In this document: piece after piece, positions 1-5,445 of the stretch
How positions within the stretch are numbered: the stretch's first letter is position 1
Layout: every line of letters begins with the position of its first letter
Notes under the pieces: model-generated
Told to the model about the DNA's origin: nothing
Seen by the model: the letters and a program-made list of their open reading frames with translations, nothing else
The model's database searches: none
Source of the DNA: a bacterium (Candidatus Torokbacteria) CG_4_10_14_0_2_um_filter_35_8
GTDB taxonomy: Bacteria; Patescibacteriota; GCA-2792135
Assembly (NCBI GenBank): GCA_002792135.1
Contig: PFNU01000140.1
Location: 1-10,037 of the forward strand
Length of the DNA: 10,037 bases
Direction: 5' to 3'
Program-made: the position numbers and the translations under genes

Positions 1-25
1 AAAATCTCTCGTAAAAAACCAACTC

Positions 26-54
26 TTGAAAATACCTACAAATACAGATATAAT
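26..54 (+). promoter_or_regulatory. Sigma70-type promoter of tRNA-Glu
   Basis: The -35 box TTGAAA (26-31) and the -10 box TATAAT (49-54) are separated by exactly 17 bases. The predicted transcript start is near 61, about 22 bases before the mature 5' end of the tRNA. Five of six consensus bases match at -35 and all six at -10, so this is the strongest promoter in the window and suits a stable-RNA gene. Confidence 0.85.
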
Positions 55-82
55 AGAATCGGCTAGAACTCCAAACTTAAAA

Positions 83-155
83 GGCCCCATCATCTAGTGG
101 ACTAGGATACCAGGTTTTCATCCTGGAGACAGGGGTTCAATTCCCCTTGGGGCTA
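83..155 (+). tRNA. trnE: tRNA-Glu (anticodon UUC)
   Basis: A full cloverleaf is visible. The acceptor stem GGCCCCA (83-89) pairs with TGGGGCT (148-154), with a G-U pair at its end. The anticodon stem CCAGG/CCTGG (110-114/122-126) encloses loop TTTTCAT, with anticodon TTC at 117-119. The T arm is AGGGG-TTCAATT-CCCCT (131-147). The discriminator base is A155. The 3' CCA is not encoded (CAG follows), so CCA must be added by the nucleotidyltransferase. The gene stands alone after its own promoter. Confidence 0.96.
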
Positions 156-165
156 CAGATAAATT

Positions 166-210
166 CAAAATTCAAAAATAATAATTTAAAAATAATAATT
201 TTGAATTTTG
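166..210. repeat. AT-rich palindrome with inner 14-bp tandem repeat
   Basis: Perfect 12-base arms CAAAATTCAAAA (166-177) and TTTTGAATTTTG (199-210) flank an AT-only loop. Overlapping this, the 14-mer AAAAATAATAATTT occurs twice back to back (174-187 and 188-201). The element lies just past the tRNA and could end its transcript as a weak hairpin, but there is no GC core. The rest of the 156-304 spacer holds only the hsp20 promoter. Confidence 0.6.
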
Positions 211-239
211 CACTTTGATTTTTAAATTTTTTAATCCCC

Positions 240-269
240 TTGTCTTTTCTATCTCAAATATCATATAAT
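240..269 (+). promoter_or_regulatory. Putative promoter of hsp20
   Basis: A -35-like TTGTCT (240-245) and a perfect -10 TATAAT (264-269) are 18 bases apart. Transcription would start near 276, leaving a leader of about 30 nt before the ATG at 305. No CIRCE element (TTAGCACTC-N9-GAGTGCTAA) is seen, so HrcA control is not supported. The leader contains no clear Shine-Dalgarno sequence. Confidence 0.6.
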
Positions 270-304
270 TCAAATAGAAGTTTTTAAAATAATAAAAAAA
301 CCTT

Positions 305-736
305 ATGCCTAAACAAGTATTTCCCCCACAACAACCCAAATCCCAAAACTTAGTAGGACAAGACGAAGATATTCCCTGGATGGAGCAAGACTCACAAACA
401 GAAGAAGGAGAACTTACCATTGATTGTTATCAACAAGATGACAACGTTGTTATTAAGTCAACTGTAGCAGGAGTAAAACCTGACGATATAGATATTAGCT
501 TTGCTGATAACGTAATCACCATTAAAGGAGAAAGGACAAAAGATGAAGAAGTAAAAGAAGAAGGTTATCTCTATCAAGAGTGCTACTGGGGACGGTTCTC
601 AAGGTCTATAAAACTTCCTTGTGATATTGATAATAGTAAAATAAAAGCATCATTAAGAGACGGAATTCTAACTGTTCAATTACCAAAGGCTGCCAAAGCA
701 AAAGCAAAATCGATCAAGGTTGAGAGTGAGCAATAA
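305..736 (+). CDS. hsp20: Small heat-shock protein, Hsp20/alpha-crystallin family
   Basis: This is a 143-residue ATP-independent holdase chaperone, expected to act in the cytoplasm by binding unfolding proteins in large oligomers. A short polar N-terminal arm (about 1-35) precedes an alpha-crystallin domain (about 36-130). That domain contains the family signature A-x4-G-x-L (A115, G120, L122, in ASLRDGILTVQLPK). A short tail follows with an I-x-V motif (I137-V139), the usual oligomerisation contact. Length and architecture are normal for bacterial Hsp20. The ATG at 305 is preceded by an A-rich stretch rather than an SD sequence. The gene sits before a Clp unfoldase on the same strand, so holdase and disaggregase/protease functions are neighbours. 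The 201-base spacer suggests separate transcription. Family assignment is firm; client range is unknown. Confidence 0.95.
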   Translation: MPKQVFPPQQPKSQNLVGQDEDIPWMEQDSQTEEGELTIDCYQQDDNVVIKSTVAGVKPDDIDISFADNVITIKGERTKDEEVKEEGYLYQECYWGRFSRSIKLPCDIDNSKIKASLRDGILTVQLPKAAKAKAKSIKVESEQ

Positions 737-937
737 AAAAGTGCAAAGTGTAAAACAATATAAATATAAAGGAAATTCCTAAGCACTAAACAAATCCAAA
801 ATCCAAATGATCAAAATCTAAAATGATCTGTTTAGAATTTTGAATTTAAATATTAGAATTTGTTTAGGGTTTAGAAATTAGGATTTAGGATTTTAATAGC
901 CTAACCTCCTAACTCCTAACTTCCTAATTCCTAACCA
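737..937. repeat. Intergenic spacer with nested palindromes upstream of clpC
   Basis: The spacer holds several AT-rich inverted repeats and no gene. CTAAACAAAT (786-795) pairs with ATTTGTTTAG (858-867). Inside it TCAAAATCTAAA (811-822) nearly pairs with TTTAGAATTTTGA (831-843). AGGAAATTCCT (770-780) is a short perfect palindrome. ATTAGGATTTAGGA (877-890) is inverted relative to the TCCTAA array at 901-936 and could fold on it. No convincing promoter boxes were found here, so the clpC start site remains unlocated. Confidence 0.6.
901..936 (+). repeat. TCCTAA-type short repeat array abutting the clpC start
   Basis: About five imperfect 7-8 base units (CTAACCTCCTAACTCCTAAC, then TTCCTAATTCCTAACC) end one base before the clpC ATG. 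The same sequence, shorter by exactly 15 bases (two units), occurs in sense orientation in the leader of the solute-binding protein gene (complement of 9894-9914). In the mRNA the array carries ACCUCCU, identical to the 16S anti-SD core. No SD for clpC is present. Confidence 0.75.
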
Positions 938-3583
938 ATGTTATGCGAAATATGTCATAAACGTCCTGCTGAAGTCACCGTGACCCAAGAAGTAAACGGT
1001 AAAAAAGTAACCTTGAGTCTCTGCAATATTTGTGCAGAAGAGAGGGCATCTTTTGGTATGGAGGACGATCTACTTGACGATTTCTTTTCAGGGTCTCCTT
1101 TTTTTGGCACAGGAATTGGCCCTGATACAAGTTATAGAGGAGAGCCAAGACAAACTCAGATCAATATCATGGATTTTCTCTCTTCTAAAGCAAAAGAGGT
1201 TCTTACTAAAGCTGCCGAATTTGCGGCAGAACACAAAAATAAACACATGGATACAGAGCACCTTTTATGGGCAGTTGCATCAGAAGAGGAAGTAGGCGCA
1301 GAAATTTTAAAAGAACTAGGCGCTGATCCAGAAAAAATAAAAGCTTATGTAGAAGAAAACTTAGGCGAAGGCGAAGGGAAAATTTCTGAAGTAGACCTTT
1401 CTCCTCGTGCTAAAAATGTTTTGGAAGCGGCCTTTAAAGAAACCCAGGATTTTGGCCAAGGGTATATTGGTCCAGAAAACATCCTTTCGGGGATTCTTAA
1501 AGAAGGGGAAGGACTTGGTGCACAGATTTTACAAAAATTTAAAATTAATGAAATAAAAATTAAAAAAACTATCTCTGATATCAAGCCAAAAGCAAAATCC
1601 AATGAGAAATTGAAAGAACCATCTTCTACTCCCACCCTAGATAAACATTCAACTGATCTTACCAAAAAAGCTCTAAAAGGAGAAGTTGATCCAGTAATTG
1701 GCAGATCTAAAGAAATCTCTAGAGTAATCCAGATTCTTTCTAGAAGAACAAAAAATAATCCAGTTCTTATAGGAGAACCCGGTGTAGGAAAAACAGCTAT
1801 TGCTGAAGGGCTAGCTACTAAAATTATTAAAAGAGAAGTGCCAGAGACTCTACTTGGAAAACGCCTTGTTGCTTTAGATATTGCATCAATGCTTGGTGGC
1901 ACAAAATTTAGAGGACAATTTGAAGAAAGGCTTAAAAAGACAATGGAAGAAATCACAAAATCTAACCGCAAAATTATCATCTTTGTCGATGAACTACACA
2001 TAATAGTTGGCGCAGGTGGTGCAGAGGGCGCAATTGATGCATCAAACATCATGAAACCAGCACTCGCCCAAGGAGAAATGCAGATGATCGGCGCAACTAC
2101 CATTAATGAATACCGGAAACATATTGAAAAAGATCCAGCACTTGAAAGAAGAATGCAACCCATTTTAGTAGAAGAGCCTGGGGTACAAACAACTATTCAA
2201 ATTTTAAGAGGCTTAAGGGACAAATATGAAGCTCACCACAAAGTGGCGATTTCTGATGAAGCCATTATCGCCGCAGCAACTCTATCAGATCGCTATATAA
2301 AAGATAGGTACTTGCCTGATAAGGCAATTGATCTAATTGACGAAGCAGCTGCAAAAGTAAGATTAGAAATCTTACAAGCACCGGAAGAATTGAAAGAAAT
2401 TGAAGAAAAAATAGAAAGCCTAAAAATAGAATGGGAGCAACAGACAAAGCTTAAACATAAAAACAAAGTAAAAGAAATCGAAGAAAAGATTAAAAAATTA
2501 AATCAGAAAAAAAGACAAAAGAATGCCTCTTGGAGAAAGGATAAGGCAACAGGAACCCCTCAAGTACTTGCACAAGACATAGAAGAACTAGTTTCTTCCT
2601 GGACAGGCATTCCAGTTAGCAAACTTTCTGAAAAAGAAGTGGAAAAACTTCTTAAACTTGAGGATTCAATTCATAAATACATTATAAATCAAGACGAAGC
2701 TGTGAAGAAAATTTCTGAGGCAATAAGAAGAGGAAGGGCAGGTCTTTCTGATCCTAATAGACCGACAGGATCTTTTATATTCTTAGGTCCAACCGGAGTT
2801 GGTAAAACCGAACTTGCAAAAACTCTTGCCAAGGTTTTGTTTAGTTCAGAAGACGCCATGATTAGAGTAGATATGAGCGAATACCAAGAAAAATACACTG
2901 CTTCCCGCCTTATTGGAGCACCTCCAGGATATTTAGGACACGAAGAAGGAGGACAACTTACCGAGCAAGTAAGGAGGAAACCTTATAGTATAATCCTCCT
3001 TGACGAAATAGAAAAAGCACATCCTGATATTTTTAATACCTTACTTCAGGTTTTGGAAGATGGAATACTCACTGATTCCAAGGGAAAAACAGTAGACTTT
3101 AAAAATACAATCATTATTGCAACAAGTAATATTGGATCGGATATAATCCAGCAAAGCTCAAGCCTGGGATTTACTGATAACAAGGCAAAAGAAGAAGCTC
3201 AACACGAAGAAGTTAAAGAAAAACTCAATGAAGAACTAAAAAAAGTATTTAGGCCTGAATTTTTAAACCGTATTGATGATATAATTGTCTTTCGCTCTTT
3301 AAATAAAGAACAGATTATTAAGATTGTAGAAGTCTTAGTAAAGAAACTGAAAAAGCTTCTTTCTGCACAAAATATATCTTTGGAAATATCTAGTGCTGCT
3401 AAGAAGCAGCTTGCTGAAAAAGGATATGATCCACAAATGGGTGCACGTCCTCTACGTAGAGTTATTCAAGATGAGATAGAGACTCCTCTTTCTTCAGATA
3501 TTTTATCTGGCAAGTTTAAGCCTGGCGATAAGATAGTGATTAATGTGAATGAGAAGGGTGAATTTATGTTTAAGAAGAAATAA
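938..3583 (+). CDS. clpC: Clp ATPase, ClpC type with N-terminal ClpE-like zinc finger
   Basis: This is an 881-residue double-ring AAA+ unfoldase that should feed proteins into ClpP in the cytoplasm. Order of parts: a zinc finger CX2CX22CX2C (C3, C6, C29, C32); an acidic linker (about 41-75); two Clp N repeats (about 84-142 and 150-212); AAA1 with Walker A GEPGVGKT (279-286), Walker B IIFVDE (D351/E352) and arginine fingers near 404-405; a charged coiled-coil middle region (about 480-530) in the UVR/M position; AAA2 with Walker A GPTGVGKT (617-624), Walker B ILLDE (D689/E690) and sensor 2 GARPLRR (835-841). An LGF tripeptide (743-745) lies where ClpC carries its ClpP-docking loop. All catalytic motifs are intact. 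The zinc finger matches the spacing known for ClpE (and resembles McsA), but ClpE normally lacks the full N repeats, so this is a ClpE/ClpC hybrid layout. The ATG at 938 is required to include C3. clpP itself is not in the window. Confidence 0.95.
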   Translation: MLCEICHKRPAEVTVTQEVNGKKVTLSLCNICAEERASFGMEDDLLDDFFSGSPFFGTGIGPDTSYRGEPRQTQINIMDFLSSKAKEVLTKAAEFAAEHKNKHMDTEHLLWAVASEEEVGAEILKELGADPEKIKAYVEENLGEGEGKISEVDLSPRAKNVLEAAFKETQDFGQGYIGPENILSGILKEGEGLGAQILQKFKINEIKIKKTISDIKPKAKSNEKLKEPSSTPTLDKHSTDLTKKALKGEVDPVIGRSKEISRVIQILSRRTKNNPVLIGEPGVGKTAIAEGLATKIIKREVPETLLGKRLVALDIASMLGGTKFRGQFEERLKKTMEEITKSNRKIIIFVDELHIIVGAGGAEGAIDASNIMKPALAQGEMQMIGATTINEYRKHIEKDPALERRMQPILVEEPGVQTTIQILRGLRDKYEAHHKVAISDEAIIAAATLSDRYIKDRYLPDKAIDLIDEAAAKVRLEILQAPEELKEIEEKIESLKIEWEQQTKLKHKNKVKEIEEKIKKLNQKKRQKNASWRKDKATGTPQVLAQDIEELVSSWTGIPVSKLSEKEVEKLLKLEDSIHKYIINQDEAVKKISEAIRRGRAGLSDPNRPTGSFIFLGPTGVGKTELAKTLAKVLFSSEDAMIRVDMSEYQEKYTASRLIGAPPGYLGHEEGGQLTEQVRRKPYSIILLDEIEKAHPDIFNTLLQVLEDGILTDSKGKTVDFKNTIIIATSNIGSDIIQQSSSLGFTDNKAKEEAQHEEVKEKLNEELKKVFRPEFLNRIDDIIVFRSLNKEQIIKIVEVLVKKLKKLLSAQNISLEISSAAKKQLAEKGYDPQMGARPLRRVIQDEIETPLSSDILSGKFKPGDKIVINVNEKGEFMFKKK

Positions 3584-3612
3584 GTGGAATCAAGAATTAA
3601 GAATCACGAATC

Positions 3613-3640
3613 AAAAAACGTTGCAGTGCAACGTTTTTTT
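3613..3640. terminator. Bidirectional intrinsic terminator between clpC and the opposing operon
   Basis: The inverted arms AACGTTGC and GCAACGTT form a stable short-loop hairpin. It is flanked by six A on the left and seven T on the right, so both strands present a hairpin followed by a U-tract. It lies 30 bases after the clpC stop and 73 bases beyond the stop of the last - strand gene, fitting termination of both converging transcripts. Confidence 0.85.
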
Positions 3641-3644
3641 CACA

Positions 3645-3675
3645 AGTAGGAACATTGCATCGCAACGTTCCTACT
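3645..3675. repeat. GTAGGAAC...GTTCCTAC palindromic repeat
   Basis: Arms AGTAGGAACATTGC (3645-3658) and GCAACGTTCCTACT (3662-3675) pair along 14 bases with one mismatch and a 3-base loop. The core (CGTTGC/GCAACG) is the same as that of the terminator hairpin 5 bases away. The GTAG...CTAC ends resemble those of the hairpins at 9927 and 9983. It may be a small dispersed REP/MITE-like element, and it could also reinforce termination of the - strand operon. Confidence 0.8.
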
Positions 3676-3712
3676 CCGATAATCAAAAATTTTTAGCCTT
3701 TTTTAATATATT

Positions 3713-4252
3713 TTATTTCAAAACAATAGTAAACTGACAAAAATTGTCTCCCCTTCCCTGACATTTTGTCTCTTTAACCTCGACTTTGACGACTTTTCTA
3801 AAGTGGGATAGAAACGAACCTCTAACAACAATCACTCCCTCCAGATAGCCTTCAATAAATCCTTCTTTAAAAAAACAAAGACTCTGAGAAACATTCGGTA
3901 CAGAACTTACTAGAGAAGATTCATAAATTCTCAGTTGAGCTATGTTTTTCTTCGCTGAAATTTCAAGCTCCACTTCTCCTTCTTTTAATTCCTCTATTAT
4001 CTTTTTAATTTCTTCTAAAATCAAAGAAAGCTCGCTGCTTGAAGATATTTCTCCTAATCTCCTGCCAAATTTCATTCCGGCAAATCTCAGGGCAGATTGG
4101 TAACCTACTGAAGCCCATTGTAGAGAAAAATCAATCATTCTTAGAATTCGGATATCAACCATATCTCCGCTTTTTTTTCTCAAAATTTTAGCCTTTTTTC
4201 CTTCTATAATATTCCTTAAATCTTCTTGTAAATCTTGAATTAATTTTTCCAT
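3713..4252 (-). CDS. V4R (vinyl-4-reductase) domain protein, putative ligand sensor
   Basis: This 179-residue soluble protein has no TM segment. A short helical N-terminus leads into a domain of the V4R type, known as a small-molecule-binding module in regulators such as XylR/DmpR and in BchJ. The sequence shows the expected pattern: LCFFKEGFIEGYLEG (C126), then KVEVKETKCQGRGDNFCQF with C164 and C172. The three cysteines correspond to the family's proposed metal-binding set. The region about 35-70 (FSLQWASVGYQSALRFAGMKFGRRLG) fits the helical entry of the fold. It is the last gene of the - strand operon and starts 6 bases after the stop of the preceding 3-TM gene, so it is probably translationally coupled. 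It has no DNA-binding or kinase domain, so any signal must pass to a partner, plausibly the adjacent membrane proteins and kinase. The ligand is unknown. Confidence 0.8.
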   Translation of the reverse strand: MEKLIQDLQEDLRNIIEGKKAKILRKKSGDMVDIRILRMIDFSLQWASVGYQSALRFAGMKFGRRLGEISSSSELSLILEEIKKIIEELKEGEVELEISAKKNIAQLRIYESSLVSSVPNVSQSLCFFKEGFIEGYLEGVIVVRGSFLSHFRKVVKVEVKETKCQGRGDNFCQFTIVLK

Positions 4253-4258
4253 TTTGAC

Positions 4259-4615
4259 TTATTTTAAACCATACTTCTTTGCTAAAAGGTAAGCTCCCCA
4301 GACTAAATAAATTCCGGCTATTAACTGAACAAAGAAGAACACAATTAACAAAACTTGACCAACAACCCATTGATAAAGCATAGGGACTTCAATAAATTCG
4401 TGAATAGTCGTCCAGATTAACGCCAACCAAAACATTCTCCATTCTTGGGGGACAGGACGTTCTCCATAAAACTTTTTCAGGTATTTTATGATATAAAAAG
4501 CCGCAAAACCAAACCCACCAACTATAGGAATATGTATCAATATCACAAAAAGGCTAAGCCCTAAGGTAGGAGCAAAATTTAGAGGGTTTAAGATATGAAA
4601 TTCTAAAATTGGCAT
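4259..4615 (-). CDS. Small 3-TM membrane protein with HEFIE motif (paralogue C)
   Basis: This 118-residue protein is probably inner-membrane and matches no named family I recognise. Predicted TM segments are about 17-43, 60-80 and 87-112. A basic loop with W59-R60 lies between TM1 and TM2. TM2 holds acidic E73 and E76 in EFIEVPML, followed by Y81 and W83; TM3 ends in WGAYLL. The 140-residue neighbour shows the same order (FYII+Y, WR, E-x-x-E, Y-x-W, GAY) and the 82-residue protein has EAIEFPVL, so the three look like tandem duplicates. Intergenic gaps are 13 bases upstream and 6 bases downstream. Paired glutamates inside a TM helix could bind a metal, proton or basic partner residue. A sensory or scaffold role for the neighbouring kinase and V4R protein is inference from context. 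Confidence 0.75.
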   Translation of the reverse strand: MPILEFHILNPLNFAPTLGLSLFVILIHIPIVGGFGFAAFYIIKYLKKFYGERPVPQEWRMFWLALIWTTIHEFIEVPMLYQWVVGQVLLIVFFFVQLIAGIYLVWGAYLLAKKYGLK

Positions 4616-4628
4616 ATTGTTTTTTTTC

Positions 4629-5051
4629 TTATGTTATTTCTTTATATAAAAAGTACGCTCCGAAGCCGATCAAAGCGCCCCCTAAAGCATGAGGGATAAC
4701 CAAAAGAAGATTTTGCTCAATTAATCCAGGCATTGGCCATTCATAAAAACAAAAAAGTTCTCCCATCTCAGCTATAACAGTAATAAACAAACCGTAGACG
4801 ATAAAACGCCAAGATTTTGAAATTTTCCTTTTCTCAAAATATCCCCAGGTGTATCGAATAATATAAAAAGTGGCAACAATAAAGACAACGGCAGAAAACA
4901 AAAGACCAAATAAAGTTGGCCACTTCAGCCAACCCAGGGTTTGACCCATAAAAGTATCTAAATTGAAATATTTAATTCCAATCAAAGGAGGATTAGGATC
5001 AGCTGGAACTACGACTAGATATGGTAAGATTCTAGAAATTTTTTTAAACAT
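4629..5051 (-). CDS. Small 3-TM membrane protein with AEMGE motif (paralogue B)
   Basis: This 140-residue hydrophobic protein is not recognised as a named family. An N-terminal stretch of about 45 residues (with the proline-rich PADPNPPLIG, perhaps outside the membrane) precedes TM1 (46-68), TM2 (82-103) and TM3 (114-136). Landmarks are shared with the 118-residue neighbour: FYIIRY after TM1, W81-R82, E95 and E98 within TM2, Y103 and W105, and GAYFLY at the end of TM3. The gene starts 29 bases after the 82-residue gene and ends 13 bases before the next. The ATG at 5051 begins with positively charged MFKKISR, consistent with a cytoplasmic N-terminus. No catalytic motif is visible; function is unknown. 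Confidence 0.75.
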   Translation of the reverse strand: MFKKISRILPYLVVVPADPNPPLIGIKYFNLDTFMGQTLGWLKWPTLFGLLFSAVVFIVATFYIIRYTWGYFEKRKISKSWRFIVYGLFITVIAEMGELFCFYEWPMPGLIEQNLLLVIPHALGGALIGFGAYFLYKEIT

Positions 5052-5080
5052 ATTTTAGTTATTTAATTATTTCACGATCC

Positions 5081-5329
5081 TTATTTTATTTTACTACTTA
5101 AACTTAAAAAAGCAATAGTTGTCCACTGAACAAACTCTACAATCACTACTACTAAAAAACCCGCCATTCCCCCTTTTAAAACAAGCAAGATTAAAACCGG
5201 GAACTCTATTGCCTCAATCAGTCCTATTATGATTCCTCCTTTAACTAAAAGCTTATAGGTTAAAATTAACCAGGTTTGGACTATGTTAATTGTAATAAAA
5301 ACTAAAACTAAAAGGAATACGAAACCCAT
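5081..5329 (-). CDS. Very small 3-TM membrane protein with EAIE motif (paralogue A)
   Basis: This 82-residue protein is almost entirely hydrophobic, with TM segments at about 2-26, 30-52 and 55-76. TM2 contains E39-A-I-E42-F-P-V-L, closely matching EFIEVPML of the 118-residue protein downstream. It is therefore taken as a shortened member of the same set. TM3 carries another acidic residue (E65, in VEFVQW). It is the first of three tandem membrane genes, placed after a 112-base gap that holds a promoter and a structured leader. The coding call rests on the membrane profile, the shared motif and collinear spacing. Its small size leaves some doubt. Confidence 0.65.
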   Translation of the reverse strand: MGFVFLLVLVFITINIVQTWLILTYKLLVKGGIIIGLIEAIEFPVLILLVLKGGMAGFLVVVIVEFVQWTTIAFLSLSSKIK

Positions 5330-5340
5330 CTTAATTCTTC

Positions 5341-5374
5341 TTAGATAAAAGGGTTTGAATATTAAATTTCACCC
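5341..5374 (-). promoter_or_regulatory. Leader hairpin / attenuator-like structure before the 3-TM genes
   Basis: Read on the - strand, GGGTGAA (5374-5368) pairs with TTCAAACCC (5359-5351) around an AT loop with a two-base bulge, and TTTTAT follows. It is therefore terminator-like. It lies inside the leader between the promoter at 5417-5445 and the 82-residue gene. A second small hairpin (TCTC/GAGA around CGGTGAC) lies just upstream in a locally GC-richer patch. No known riboswitch class is recognised. Confidence 0.35.
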
Positions 5375-5416
5375 ACTTTCCTCTCGTCACCGGAGAATCA
5401 TTGGAGCATTGATTTT

Positions 5417-5445
5417 ATTTTATATTTCTCTTAAAAATCTCTCAA
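5417..5445 (-). promoter_or_regulatory. Internal promoter for the 3-TM/V4R genes
   Basis: On the - strand, TTGAGA (5445-5440) and TAAAAT (5422-5417) are separated by 17 bases, each matching five of six consensus positions. The -35 box overlaps the kinase TGA stop (5444-5442). Transcription would begin near 5410, giving a leader of about 80 nt before the ATG at 5329. This would allow the membrane/V4R genes to be expressed apart from the kinase. Confidence 0.55.

Noticed and set aside
240..304. CIRCE/HrcA operator expected before hsp20
   Set aside because: Neither TTAGCACTC nor its inverted partner is present anywhere upstream of hsp20 or clpC.
172..420. An 82-codon - strand frame over the tRNA-hsp20 spacer
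   Set aside because: More than a third is antisense to hsp20 and the rest is AT-rich repeat sequence; there is no family signature.
1345..2163. A 272-codon open frame on the - strand
   Set aside because: It lies wholly inside clpC, whose + frame has full AAA+ motifs. The antisense translation has a low-complexity Ser/Ile/Phe-rich composition typical of a shadow frame.
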